DNA of 36,651 nt from Streptomyces phaeochromogenes (GCF_001418655.1 NZ_LIQZ01000270.1:1-36651); one strand, 5' to 3'. Positions 23,408-32,303 are shown, counted from the stretch's first letter. Notes: generated by a model not told the origin, from the sequence alone. Numbers and translations: made by a program.

Positions 23408-24648
23408 ACCCCCATGGCGAGCAGCCGCTCCTCGATCCGCTCGGGCGCGTACAGGTGCTCCACGACCATCGCGCCCGCCCCAACGAGACCCGCCCGCTCA
23501 CCCAGCCGTGAGGTGACGACGTCCAGGTGGGCGGTGGATCGCGGCAGGGCCCGCTGGTAGAGGAGTTCGCGGACGCCGGTCAGGAACGCCGTCCCTGCCA
23601 GGTCTCCGGCGATCATCAGGACGCCGGGGTTGAGGAGCGTGACCACGGTCGCCAGTACGTCACCGACGTGGCGGCCGGCCTCCCTGGCGAGCGCGGCGGC
23701 GCCGGGATGCCCGGAGGCCAGCAGATCGCGCACATCTGAGCCCGATGCGGCCGGAACGCCCGTCTCCGCTAGCCTGCGCGCGACCGCGCCACCGCTCGCG
23801 ACGGCCGCGAGGCACCCGAACGACCCGCACCTGCACAGCGCGTCGGCGCCCTCCGGGACCCGGATGTGCCCGATGTCCCCGGCGCCGCCGTCGATGCCCC
23901 GGTAGATCGCACCGCCGACGACCACACCGGCCCCGATACCGGTGGAGACCTTCACGAGCACGAACGCCGAGCAGTCGGGGTGGCCGGTGCGCTGTTCCCC
24001 GTACGCCATGAGGTTGGCGTCGTTGTCGACGAGGACCGGGACGGCGCCGGCGCCCGTGTGCTCGGCGAAGGCGCGGGTGAGGCGGCCTCTTATGTCGTAG
24101 CCGTCCCAGCCGGGCATGATCGGCGGCTGGACGACCCGGCCGGTCTCGCTGTCCACGGGCCCCGGCACGGCGAGACCGATGCCGCACACCTCGTGCGCCC
24201 GGTGCCCGGCCTTCTCCAGGAGCTCCGCGAACCAGCGGCCCAGCTCGCCGAGGACCACGTCCGGGCCCTCCTCGATCAGCAGCGGCCCCGTGTGCTCGGC
24301 CAGCAGCTCGCCGGTCAGGGAGAGCACGGCGGCGCGGGCGTGCCGGGTGTCGAGGTCGGCGGTGAGGACGACGGCGTGTGAGTCGTCGAACTCCAGGCTG
24401 ACCGAGGGACGGCCGCCGAGCGGCGAGTCCACCGGGCCCGCGGCGCCCTCACGCAGCCAGCCGGCCCGGAACAGGCGGTCGAGCCGCTGGCCGACCGTGG
24501 CCCGCGACAGCCCGGTGACCTGCTGCAAGGCCCCGCGCGTGGTCGCGCGCCCGGTGCGCACCAGCTCCAGCAGGTCGCCGGAGCTGGCCTGGCTCCCGGT
24601 CCTCCCGGCTCGTGTCGCCATCCCGCTACTCCCTGTGATTCCGGTCAT
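23404..24648 (-). CDS. ROK-family transcriptional regulator (NagC/XylR type)
   Basis: This is a 414-residue sugar-responsive regulator. A winged helix-turn-helix is at about 27-75 (LLELVRTGRATTRGALQQVTGLSRATVGQRLDRL as the core, read in two parts). The ROK sugar-kinase-like domain follows, with GIGLAVPGPVD, VDNDANLMAYGE (the DN at the catalytic/sugar site), STGIGAGVVVGG and the zinc-binding CRCGSFGC. The start may be the first Met (24648) or Met10 (24621). The gene is divergent from the MGH1-like/debranching operon, 118 bases apart. This makes it the likely repressor of that operon, responding to a sugar released from the substrate. Confidence 0.92.
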   Translation of the reverse strand: MTGITGSSGMATRAGRTGSQASSGDLLELVRTGRATTRGALQQVTGLSRATVGQRLDRLFRAGWLREGAAGPVDSPLGGRPSVSLEFDDSHAVVLTADLDTRHARAAVLSLTGELLAEHTGPLLIEEGPDVVLGELGRWFAELLEKAGHRAHEVCGIGLAVPGPVDSETGRVVQPPIMPGWDGYDIRGRLTRAFAEHTGAGAVPVLVDNDANLMAYGEQRTGHPDCSAFVLVKVSTGIGAGVVVGGAIYRGIDGGAGDIGHIRVPEGADALCRCGSFGCLAAVASGGAVARRLAETGVPAASGSDVRDLLASGHPGAAALAREAGRHVGDVLATVVTLLNPGVLMIAGDLAGTAFLTGVRELLYQRALPRSTAHLDVVTSRLGERAGLVGAGAMVVEHLYAPERIEERLLAMGV

Positions 24649-24673
24649 GCGGACCCCTTGCGCTCACCAACTC

Positions 24674-24708
24674 TGCATTACATATTGAGTTTTGCGTGTT
24701 AAATAGAC
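24674..24708. promoter_or_regulatory. AT-rich divergent promoter/operator region of the ROK gene and glycosidase operon
   Basis: The stretch around GCATTACATATTGAGTTTTG and GTGTTAAATAGACG is the most AT-rich in its surroundings and contains an imperfect inverted repeat (TATTgA ... TaAATA). NagC-type ROK regulators bind AT-rich operators, so this is the likely site. Exact -10 and -35 elements could not be fixed. Confidence 0.4.
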
Positions 24709-24766
24709 GTAACCCTACGGTAGCTACTGCCGAACTGGTCGGCCGCATGTCTTCGGGGAGACCTGA

Positions 24767-26266
24767 GTGGACCGCACAACCCAGCTCACCGCCCGTCGCA
24801 CCGGGATCGTGGATCCCGTACGCACCGCGACCTCACCGCTATTTTCCGGCCATGGTGAGATCGCCCCTTCCAGGGTGGCCGTATACGATCCGGTCCGCCC
24901 GGCGGGATCGCTGCATCTCAGGGCGGCCGAGGTACTGCACGGCAACTGGACCGGCACGTCCACGGTGCCATCCCGCGGTCTGTACCCCCACCAGTGGTCC
25001 TGGGACTCCGCGTTCATCGCGATCGGCCTGCGCCATCTGTCGCCGCTGCGGGCGCAGGTCGAGCTGGAGACACTGCTCGACGCGCAGTGGGGCGACGGCC
25101 GGATTCCGCACATCGTGTTCAACCCCTCCGTCCCCCTCGACGCGTACTTCCCGAGCCCCGACTTCTGGCGCTCCTCGACCGCGGGGCGCGCGGCGGGCGC
25201 CCCGCGCACCGTACAGACGTCGGGCATCGTGCAGCCACCGGTGCACGCGCTGGCGGCCTGGCTGGTGCACGTCTCCGACCCGGGGCTGTCCCGGGCGCGG
25301 TCCTTCCTGTCCCGGATCTACCCGCGGCTGGCGGCCTGGCACCGCTATCTGTTGCACCGCCGGGACCTGGGCGGCGGGGGCCTCGCCTCGGTGGTCCACC
25401 CCTGGGAGCAGGGCATGGACAACGCTCCGAGCTGGGACGCCCCGCTGTCCCGTGTGACGCCCGCCCCGGCGCGCTCCTTCCGCCGCGCGGACCTCGACCA
25501 CGGCGCCGCGGAGGACCGGCCGACGGACCTGGACTACGGCCGGTACGTGCGGCTGGCGACGGACTACCGGGACGGGCAGTACGCGGACGGCACCGCCGGC
25601 ACCGACGGCTTCGCGGTCGAGGACCCGGCCTTCAACGCGCTGCTGATCGCCTCCGAGCACGCGCTGGCGCGGATCGCGCGGGAGCTGGGCGCGACGGGCA
25701 CGGCCCGGCACACGCGCGCGGAGCGGCTGACCGCGGCGCTCGTCGACCGGCTGTGGGACCCGGCCGAGGGCATGTTCTTCTGCCGGGACGTGCGCACGGA
25801 CGAGCTGATCCCCGAGCGCGGCGTCTCCGGCCTCGTCCCGCTTCTCCTGCCGACGCTCCCCCGCGACACGGCCGCCACGCTCGTACGGACGCTGCAGGGG
25901 CCGCACTTCGGGCTCGGCGAGTCGACCCGGCTCGTCCCGAGCTACGACCTGACCGGGCACGCCTTCGACCCGCACCGGTACTGGCGCGGTCCGGCCTGGT
26001 TCAACACCAACTGGCTGGTGGAGCGCGGGCTCAGGCTGCACGGGGAGCACGCGCGCGCGGAGAAACTACGGGGCGCGCTGCTGGAGACGGCGGACACGTC
26101 CGGGTTCGCGGAGTACGTGGATCCGTACAGCGGCGAGGCCTGCGGAGCGCTCGGTTTCAGCTGGACCGCGGCGCTGACGCTGGACCTGATGCACGAGGCA
26201 CCCGAAGCGGTGCACAGCACGACGGAAGAGTTCGGCAAGGGCGCCAAGGGAGGGGACCGGCGATGA
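24767..26266 (+). CDS. MGH1-like glycoside hydrolase (GH63-related alpha/alpha barrel)
   Basis: This is a cytoplasmic glycosidase of 499 residues with no signal peptide. After an N-terminal region (about 1-55) the alpha/alpha-barrel begins with LYPHQWSWDSAFIAIGLRHL, characteristic of the mannosylglycerate-hydrolase/GH63-like group. VHPWEQGMDNAPSWD and the C-terminal FDPHRYWRGPAWFNTNWLV are further family signatures holding probable catalytic acids. The start is a GTG with GGGGAG upstream. The stop overlaps the next gene by ATGA, so the two are translationally coupled. The substrate may be a storage or compatible-solute glucoside, which cannot be decided from the sequence. Confidence 0.85.
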   Translation: MDRTTQLTARRTGIVDPVRTATSPLFSGHGEIAPSRVAVYDPVRPAGSLHLRAAEVLHGNWTGTSTVPSRGLYPHQWSWDSAFIAIGLRHLSPLRAQVELETLLDAQWGDGRIPHIVFNPSVPLDAYFPSPDFWRSSTAGRAAGAPRTVQTSGIVQPPVHALAAWLVHVSDPGLSRARSFLSRIYPRLAAWHRYLLHRRDLGGGGLASVVHPWEQGMDNAPSWDAPLSRVTPAPARSFRRADLDHGAAEDRPTDLDYGRYVRLATDYRDGQYADGTAGTDGFAVEDPAFNALLIASEHALARIARELGATGTARHTRAERLTAALVDRLWDPAEGMFFCRDVRTDELIPERGVSGLVPLLLPTLPRDTAATLVRTLQGPHFGLGESTRLVPSYDLTGHAFDPHRYWRGPAWFNTNWLVERGLRLHGEHARAEKLRGALLETADTSGFAEYVDPYSGEACGALGFSWTAALTLDLMHEAPEAVHSTTEEFGKGAKGGDRR

Positions 26267-28197
26267 CGGACCGGCATCATCTGCTCGTGCACGGTGGGAC
26301 GTTCGCGGCCGTGGGCGACAGCGGGGACATCAACGGAGTGCGCGGCGCCAGTTCGCCCCACGGGCTGTTCGTGCGCGACGCCCGGCACCTGAGCCGCTGG
26401 CAGCTGACCGTCGACGGGGCGGTGCCCGAGGCGCTGACGCCGGTCGCGGACGGCGACACGGCCCGCTGTGTGCTCGTACCGCGCGGCGGCCGGCAGGAGC
26501 CACCCGCGTACACGATCTTCCGCGAACAGGCCGTGGCGGACGGCGCGTTCGTCGAGTCGCTGCGCGTCACCAGCAACCGTTCGGCACCGACGACGGTCCG
26601 GATCGCGGTCACCGCGGACGCCGACTTCACGGACCAGTTCGAGCTGCGCTCCGACCACCGGACGTACACGAAGATCGGCGTGGTCCGCTCCCGCCAAGTC
26701 CTCGACGACGGTGTGGAGTTCACCTACCAGCGCGGGGAGTGGCGGTCCTGTACGACCGTGACGTCCGAGCCCCCGCCGGACGGCGTGGAGGAGACCGGCA
26801 CAGGCGCGCGCCGCCTGGTGTGGACCCTCGAACTCCAGCCGCACGAATCGGCCGAGCTGGCCCTCCGGGTGGCGGCGCGCCCGCACGGTATGCCGCACCC
26901 GGAGGTGCCCCCTTCCCCGGCCGCCGCCAACGCCCGACTCCTCGCGCTGGAAGGGGAGTTCGCGGAGGGCGTGCCCTTCCCGACGGGCTGGCCCGAGCTG
27001 GCCGCGGCCTGTGCGCGGGGCCTGTCCGACCTGGCCGTGCTCCAGGTGCCCGCAACGGGCCCCGACGGAGAGGAACTTCGCGTCCCGGCGGCCGGAGTGC
27101 CGTGGTTCCTCACCCTGTTGGGCCGCGACGCCCTCCTCACCTCCCTCTTCGCGCTCCCCTACCGCCCCCAACTGGCCGCCGCCACCCTGCCCGCGCTCGC
27201 CGCGGCCCAGGCGACCGAGGTCGGCGTGGGCACGGTGGCCCAGCCCGGCAAGATCGTGCACGAGATGCGGCACGGCGAGCTGGCCCACTTCGGGCAGGTG
27301 CCGTACGGGCGTTACTACGGCTCGGTCGACGCGACCCCGCTCTTCCTCGTCCTCCTCGGCGCGTACGTCGAGCAGACCGGTGACACGGCGCTGGCCCGCC
27401 GCCTGGAGCCCAACGCCCGGGCGGCGATCGGCTGGATGCTGGACCACGGAGGGCTGACCTCGCGCGGATATCTCGTCTACCGCGCGGACGAGGGCGGCCT
27501 CGCCAACCAGAACTGGAAGGACTCCCCCGGCGCGATCTGTTCCGGCGACGGCTCCCGGCCGACCGGCCCGGTGATGGCCGCGGGTGCGCAGGGGTACGCG
27601 TACGACGCGCTGCGCCGGACCGCGCATCTGGCCCGGACGGTCTGGGACGACGAGGTGTACGCGGCGCTCCTGGAGCAGGCCGCGGGGGATCTCCGCGACC
27701 GGTTCCAGCGGGACTTCTGGATGCCGGACCACTCCTTCCCGGCGCTCGCCCTCGACGGCGACGACAACCACGTCGACGCGCTCGCCTCCGACGCGGGTCA
27801 CTTGCTCTGGTCCGGGCTGCTGGACAAGGAGTACGGGGAGCTGGTCGGGCGGCGGTTGCTGGAGCCGGACTTCTTCTCCGGGTGGGGTGTCCGCACGGTT
27901 GCCTCGGGCCAGCCCGCGTACCATCCGCTGTCCTACCACCGGGGGTCGGTGTGGCCCCACGACAACGCGCTGATCACGCTGGGGTTGGCGCGGTACGGGC
28001 TGCATGACGAGGCTCGTACGGTGGCCCATGCGCTGGTGGATGCGGCGACGGCTGCCGGGCACCGGCTGCCTGAGGTTCTTGCGGGGTACGGCCGCGATAC
28101 TCACGTCGAGCCGGTGCCGTATCCGCATGCGTGCGTGCGGGAATCGCGGTCTGCGGCGGCTCCGTTGGCGCTGCTGACGGCGGTCGGGGGTGCGTGA
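26263..28197 (+). CDS. Amylo-alpha-1,6-glucosidase / glycogen-debranching-type enzyme
   Basis: This is a cytoplasmic enzyme of 644 residues. The N-terminal beta-rich GDE_N-like domain (about 1-215) contains SSPHGLFVRDARHLSRW. The catalytic alpha/alpha barrel (about 240-640) contains GVPWFLTLLGRDALLTS, PGKIVHEMRHGE, QNWKDSPGAI and YHRGSVWPHDNALITLGLARYG, typical of GDE_C amylo-alpha-1,6-glucosidases. It would remove alpha-1,6-linked glucose from branched glucans, although some members act on other oligosaccharides. The start is the ATG of the ATGA overlap with the preceding glycosidase; the longer open frame upstream is only its shadow. It is probably controlled by the divergent ROK regulator. 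Confidence 0.88.
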   Translation: MTDRHHLLVHGGTFAAVGDSGDINGVRGASSPHGLFVRDARHLSRWQLTVDGAVPEALTPVADGDTARCVLVPRGGRQEPPAYTIFREQAVADGAFVESLRVTSNRSAPTTVRIAVTADADFTDQFELRSDHRTYTKIGVVRSRQVLDDGVEFTYQRGEWRSCTTVTSEPPPDGVEETGTGARRLVWTLELQPHESAELALRVAARPHGMPHPEVPPSPAAANARLLALEGEFAEGVPFPTGWPELAAACARGLSDLAVLQVPATGPDGEELRVPAAGVPWFLTLLGRDALLTSLFALPYRPQLAAATLPALAAAQATEVGVGTVAQPGKIVHEMRHGELAHFGQVPYGRYYGSVDATPLFLVLLGAYVEQTGDTALARRLEPNARAAIGWMLDHGGLTSRGYLVYRADEGGLANQNWKDSPGAICSGDGSRPTGPVMAAGAQGYAYDALRRTAHLARTVWDDEVYAALLEQAAGDLRDRFQRDFWMPDHSFPALALDGDDNHVDALASDAGHLLWSGLLDKEYGELVGRRLLEPDFFSGWGVRTVASGQPAYHPLSYHRGSVWPHDNALITLGLARYGLHDEARTVAHALVDAATAAGHRLPEVLAGYGRDTHVEPVPYPHACVRESRSAAAPLALLTAVGGA

Positions 28198-28210
28198 GGT
28201 CTGACTTCGG

Positions 28211-28324
28211 GTGCGGGTCCGCTGTCGCTGGCCGCGCAGTTCCCCGCGCCCCTAAAAGCAGGGCTGCGGCCCTGGCTCTTAAGGGGCGCGGGGAACTGCG
28301 CGCTCAACCACGACCCACCCGCAC
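28211..28324. terminator. Long palindromic terminator repeat between convergent genes
   Basis: Perfect 20-bp arms GCGCAGTTCCCCGCGCCCCT (28234-28253) and its complement (28282-28301) enclose a second hairpin (CAGGGC-tgcg-GCCCTG). Outer arms GTGCGGGT (28211-28218) and ACCCGCAC (28317-28324) extend the pairing. It stands between the convergent debranching gene and dusB and can terminate both. Confidence 0.75.
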
Positions 28325-28367
28325 GATATTCACCGGCCCAAGCCCTGCAGGGGCCCGCAGGGAACAC

Positions 28368-29522
28368 TCAACCCCCGGACGTGTCCAGTTCCGCGTCCTC
28401 GCTGATGCCCGCGCAGTCGTACGGGTCCTTGAGCCAACCGTCCGGCAGGACAACCCTGTTGTTGCCGGACGTGCGCCCGCGGGGACCGTCCGCGCCGGTC
28501 GGCCACGGCTGGTCCAGGGCCAACTCCTCCAGCCCTTCGGAGAGTTCGGCCAGTGATGAAGTGATCGCGAGGCGCTTTCGCATCTCGGAGCCGACGGCGA
28601 AACCCTTCAGGTACCAGGCGACGTGCTTGCGGAAGTCGATGACTCCGCGGGCCTCGTCGCCGATCCACTCCCCGAGGAGGGTGGCGTGGCGGACCATCAC
28701 GCCCGCCACCTCCCGGAGGGTCGGGCGGGCGTAGTCACCCCCGCGGCCCTCGAACGCCGCCACCAGGTCGCCGAACAGCCACGGACGCCCCAGGCAGCCA
28801 CGGCCGACGACCACGCCGTCGCACCCGGTCTCCCGGACCATCCTCAGCGCATCGTCCGCCGACCAGATGTCACCGTTGCCGAGAACCGGAATCTCCGGCA
28901 CATGCTCCTTGAGGCGGGCGATGGCCTCCCAGTCGGCGGTGCCGCCGTAGTGCTGGGCGGCGGTGCGGCCGTGCAGCGCGATCGCCGTCACGCCCTCCTC
29001 GACGGCGATACGCCCGGCGTCGAGGTACGTGATGTGGTCGTCGTCGATGCCCTTGCGCATCTTCATCGTGACGGGCAGGTCGCCGGCCCCGGACACCGCC
29101 TCGCGCAGAATCGCCCGCAGCAGGTGCCGCTTGTACGGCAGCGCGGACCCGCCGCCCTTCCGCGTCACCTTCGGCACGGGGCAGCCGAAGTTCAGGTCGA
29201 TGTGGTCGGCGAGACCCTCCTCCGCGATCATGCGGACGGCCTTGCCGACGGTCGCGGGGTCGACCCCGTACAACTGGATCGAGCGCGGGGTCTCCGACGC
29301 GTCGAAGTGGATCAGCTGCATCGTCTTCTCGTTGCGCTCGACCAGCGCCCGAGTGGTGATCATCTCGCTGACGAACAGGCCCTTGCCCCCGCTGAACTCC
29401 CTGCACAGCGTGCGGAACGGCGCGTTCGTGATCCCGGCCATGGGCGCGAGGACGACGGGCGGCTGGACGGTGTGCGGGCCGATCCGCAGGGCGGAGTTCA
29501 CCGTGGATGTGGGCGTGGACAT
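28368..29522 (-). CDS. dusB: tRNA-dihydrouridine synthase B (DusB/NifR3 family)
   Basis: This FMN-dependent enzyme reduces uridine to dihydrouridine in tRNA. It has 384 residues. The ATG at 29522 is chosen because it directly precedes the conserved VVLAPMAGITNAPFRTLC barrel start; the frame further upstream is unconserved in style. Motifs are IDLNFGCPVPKVTRKGGGSAL with catalytic C114, TMKMRKGIDD, ALHGRTAAQHYGGTADW, PVLGNGDIW and GVVVGRGCLGRPWLF. The C-terminal helical RNA-binding domain contains FRKHVAWYLKGF. The length is usual for actinobacterial DusB. It is transcribed alone and convergent with the debranching gene. Confidence 0.96.
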   Translation of the reverse strand: MSTPTSTVNSALRIGPHTVQPPVVLAPMAGITNAPFRTLCREFSGGKGLFVSEMITTRALVERNEKTMQLIHFDASETPRSIQLYGVDPATVGKAVRMIAEEGLADHIDLNFGCPVPKVTRKGGGSALPYKRHLLRAILREAVSGAGDLPVTMKMRKGIDDDHITYLDAGRIAVEEGVTAIALHGRTAAQHYGGTADWEAIARLKEHVPEIPVLGNGDIWSADDALRMVRETGCDGVVVGRGCLGRPWLFGDLVAAFEGRGGDYARPTLREVAGVMVRHATLLGEWIGDEARGVIDFRKHVAWYLKGFAVGSEMRKRLAITSSLAELSEGLEELALDQPWPTGADGPRGRTSGNNRVVLPDGWLKDPYDCAGISEDAELDTSGG

Positions 29523-29647
29523 TCCCCCATTGTCCCGTACGCCGACCGGTGCCACGAAAGTGGCCCGTGCCCGCGGTCGGCCGACCCGGTCCACCGGCTC
29601 CGTTCATTAGTTAGGCACACTACCGAAGCGGGCGTATCCTGGTCGGC

Positions 29648-31090
29648 ATGCCCGAGCTCAGCCACCGGCGACGCATGCTGGTGCTCGCGATCTGCTGTAT
29701 GAGCCTGCTGATCGTGAGCCTCGACGTCACCATCCTCAATGTCGCCCTGCCCGCCATGCAGAAGGACCTGGACGCGAGTCTGGCCGGGATGCAGTGGACG
29801 ATCGACGCGTACACCCTGGTGCTCGCCGCGCTGCTGATGCTCGCCGGTTCGACGGCGGACCGTATCGGCCGCAAAAGGGTCTTCATGGCCGGCCTGGTCG
29901 TCTTCACGATCGGCTCGGTCCTCTGCTCGCTCGCACCGAACCTCGAATCGCTCGTCGTCTTCCGCATGATCCAGGCGGTCGGCGGCTCGATGCTCAACCC
30001 GGTCGCGATGTCGATCATCACCAACACCTTCACGGACCCGCGCGAGCGTGCCCGCGCGATCGGGGTCTGGGGCGGTGTGGTCGGCATATCCATGGCCGCG
30101 GGCCCGCTGGTCGGCGGCCTTCTCGTGGACTCGGTCGGCTGGCGCTCGATCTTCTGGATCAACCTGCCGGTGGGCCTGACCGCGCTCCTGCTCACGCTCC
30201 GGTACGTGCCCGAGTCCCGCGCCCCGAAGGCCCGCCGCCCGGACCCGGTCGGCCAGGTCCTGGTGATCGCGCTGCTCGCCTCCCTCACCTACGCGATCAT
30301 CGAGGCGCCCTCCTCCGCGGTCGGCCAGACCATCGCCTTCGGCGGTGTCGCGCTCGCCGCGCTCGTGACGCTTCTCTGGTACGAGCCCCGCCGCGACGAA
30401 CCCCTCATCGACCTGCGCTTCTTCCGCTCGGCGCCCTTCAGCGGGGCCACCGTCGTGGCGATCAGCGCGTTCGCGGCGCTCGGCGGCTTCCTCTTCCTCT
30501 CGACGCTCTACCTCCAGAACGTGCGAGGCCTGAACGCCCTCCACGCGGGCCTGTGGATGCTGCCGATGGCGGTCATGACCTTCGTCTGCGCGCCCCTGTC
30601 CGGGCGGCTGGTCGGCAACCGCGGCCCCCGGCTGCCGCTCCTCATCGCGGGCACGGCGATGACCGCGAGCGGTGTGCTCTTCGCCGGGTTCGAGGCCGAG
30701 ACGGCGAACGTGACCCTCGTCATCGGGTACTTCCTCTTCGGCCTCGGCTTCGGTTTCGTCAACGCCCCGATCACCAACACCGCCGTCTCCGGCATGCCCC
30801 GCGCCCAGGCCGGGGTGGCCGCGGCCGTCGCGTCCACGAGCCGGCAGATCGGCCAGACGCTGGGCGTCGCCGTGATCGGCGCGGTCCTCGCCTCCGGCGT
30901 CGGTTCCTCCTCCTACCGGGACACCTTCGTCTCGGCGGCCCGCCCCGCCTGGTGGATCATCGCCGCGTGCGGTCTGGCGGTGCTGGTACTTGGTGCCCTC
31001 ACCAGTGGGCCCTGGGCCCGGCGAACGGCCGAGCGCACGGCTTTGCGACTGGAGTCGCCGGAGATCAAGGAGTCGGCGGGGGTTGTCTGA
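29648..31090 (+). CDS. MFS drug-exporter-like transporter (DHA2, EmrB/QacA type)
   Basis: This is a 480-residue integral membrane protein of the DHA2 proton-antiport family with about 14 hydrophobic helices. Diagnostic stretches are LDVTILNVALPAMQKDL and WTIDAYTLVLAALLMLAG in the first helices, the loop ADRIGRKRVF, and GGSMLNPVAMSIITNTF before WGGVVGISMAAGPLVGGLLV, which is motif C of antiporters. It probably exports toxic compounds or metabolites. The gene stands alone. The short upstream gap to dusB has TTAGTTAGGCACACTA, with inverted TAGT/ACTA ends, as a possible operator; no regulator gene is adjacent. The stop codon runs directly into a 44-bp terminator stem. Confidence 0.92.
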   Translation: MPELSHRRRMLVLAICCMSLLIVSLDVTILNVALPAMQKDLDASLAGMQWTIDAYTLVLAALLMLAGSTADRIGRKRVFMAGLVVFTIGSVLCSLAPNLESLVVFRMIQAVGGSMLNPVAMSIITNTFTDPRERARAIGVWGGVVGISMAAGPLVGGLLVDSVGWRSIFWINLPVGLTALLLTLRYVPESRAPKARRPDPVGQVLVIALLASLTYAIIEAPSSAVGQTIAFGGVALAALVTLLWYEPRRDEPLIDLRFFRSAPFSGATVVAISAFAALGGFLFLSTLYLQNVRGLNALHAGLWMLPMAVMTFVCAPLSGRLVGNRGPRLPLLIAGTAMTASGVLFAGFEAETANVTLVIGYFLFGLGFGFVNAPITNTAVSGMPRAQAGVAAAVASTSRQIGQTLGVAVIGAVLASGVGSSSYRDTFVSAARPAWWIIAACGLAVLVLGALTSGPWARRTAERTALRLESPEIKESAGVV

Positions 31091-31091
31091 G

Positions 31092-31214
31092 GGTGCGGGT
31101 GGGTCGGTGCTGGCCGCGCAGTTCCCCGCGCCCCTAAAAAGCGGGGCTGCGCCCCTGGCTTTTTGTCTTTAGGGGCGCGGGGAACTGCGCGCTCAGCACC
31201 GACCCACCCGCACC
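31092..31214. terminator. 44-bp-stem palindromic terminator between convergent genes
   Basis: Outer arms 31092-31112 and 31194-31214 are a perfect 21-bp inverted repeat (left begins GGTGCGGGTGGGTCGG). Inner arms 31116-31135 and 31171-31190 are the 20-bp unit GCGCAGTTCCCCGCGCCCCT and its complement. Three bases between them contain one mismatch and one G-T pair. A smaller GC hairpin lies in the loop. It begins two bases after the MFS stop and ends 26 bases before the regulator stop. Confidence 0.78.
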
Positions 31215-31239
31215 AAGCACCCACCCGCCGCACCAAAAC

Positions 31240-32229
31240 TCACCCCCGCTCAACAGCAACCGCATGCAGCTTCTCCAGCCGCTCCCGCGATTCCTCGTCC
31301 GCCGGTGCGTACGTGACCATCCGCGGCCCCTCCCCCGGACCGAGCCACAGATCGGTGTGGACCAGGGTCAACCGCCCCACGTACCGGTTGTCGAAGAACT
31401 TGGTCTTGCTGCGCGAGCCGACCACCTCGTGCCGCTCCCACACCTCGCGGAACTGCTCCGACTCACCCCGCAGCCGCTTGAGCAGCATCTTCCAGGCGGG
31501 GTCGGCGAGATGCCCGGCCATCGAGGCCCGGAACTTGGCGGCCATCAGCCGGATCGACTCGTCGAGCAGCACGATCGACGAACGCCACTGCTCGTTCGTG
31601 GTGATGAGGACCATGCAGTTGCGGTCCTCGGCAGGCACCTCGTCGAGGTCGCAGAGCAGACGGCCGTACGTGCGGTTGTACGCGAGGATGTCGTACCGGC
31701 TGTTCTGGATGCAGGCCGGCAGCGGCTCCAGCTGCTCCAGCGTCTGCAACAGCGCCGGAGTGATCGTCGGGCAGCGCGAGGCCGGGGTGGGGTCGACGGC
31801 ACCGGCCAGCTGGAAGAGGTGGGCGCGCTCGTTCTGGTCGAGCATCAGTGTGCGGGCGAGGGCGTCGAGGACCTGGACGGAGACCTGGATGTCCCGGGCC
31901 TGTTCGAGCCACGTGTACCAGGTGACGCCGACCGCGGAGAGGTGCGCGACCTCCTCCCGGCGCAGACCCGGCGTACGCCGGCGACGGCCCCGGGGCAGGC
32001 CCACCTGCTCGGGCGTGAGGTGCTCGCGACGGTGCCGCAGGAAGGCAGCGAGCTCATGGCGCCGGATGTCGGACTCGCGCGAGGCACGGCTCTCCGACTC
32101 ACGCGCACCCTCCGGCTCACGCGCGGGCGCACCCGGGGCCTGGGCCTCACGCCCCTGCACTCCGGTCGCCCCGGTGGACCCGGTAGCCCCGTTCTCCCGT
32201 ACCGCTGTTTCCTCGGCCATGGTCGTCAT
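31240..32229 (-). CDS. XRE-family regulator with MmyB-like ligand-binding domain
   Basis: This is a 329-residue transcriptional regulator. The first 55 residues are a low-complexity Glu/Arg/Gly/Ala tail. The Cro/C1-type helix-turn-helix follows at about 57-130 (ELAAFLRHRREHLTPEQVGL, then GLRREEVAHLSAVGVTWYTWLEQ). The MmyB-like C-terminal domain covers about 140-325 (YDILAYNRTYGRLLCDLD, then LVHTDLWLGPGEG) and is thought to bind a small hydrophobic ligand. The start may be 32229 or the ATG at 32220. It is divergent from the MFS exporter at 32331 with a 101-base gap. Regulator-exporter pairs of this type are common in Streptomyces, and it probably controls that exporter. Confidence 0.92.
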   Translation of the reverse strand: MTTMAEETAVRENGATGSTGATGVQGREAQAPGAPAREPEGARESESRASRESDIRRHELAAFLRHRREHLTPEQVGLPRGRRRRTPGLRREEVAHLSAVGVTWYTWLEQARDIQVSVQVLDALARTLMLDQNERAHLFQLAGAVDPTPASRCPTITPALLQTLEQLEPLPACIQNSRYDILAYNRTYGRLLCDLDEVPAEDRNCMVLITTNEQWRSSIVLLDESIRLMAAKFRASMAGHLADPAWKMLLKRLRGESEQFREVWERHEVVGSRSKTKFFDNRYVGRLTLVHTDLWLGPGEGPRMVTYAPADEESRERLEKLHAVAVERG

Positions 32230-32293
32230 GCCTCCAGCGTGCCGCCGCTCTCACCCTGTTTCCAGGTAGTCCTTGTAACAGGATAAAGAGACT

Positions 32294-32303
32294 CTGGTAC
32301 CAG
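32294..32303. promoter_or_regulatory. Palindrome CTGGTACCAG in the regulator/exporter divergent promoter
   Basis: CTGGTACCAG lies 28 bases before the exporter start and about 65 bases from the regulator start. It is flanked by AGAGACT and TCTGAGAG, giving partial extended symmetry, and by the AT-rich TTGTAACAGGATAAAGAG. It is a candidate operator for the XRE/MmyB-like protein. Confidence 0.45.

Noticed and set aside
24994..26262. Upstream extension of the debranching-enzyme frame by 423 codons
   Set aside because: It overlaps the MGH1-like gene in another frame and has shadow composition. The ATGA overlap start at 26263 begins the family-typical N-terminus.
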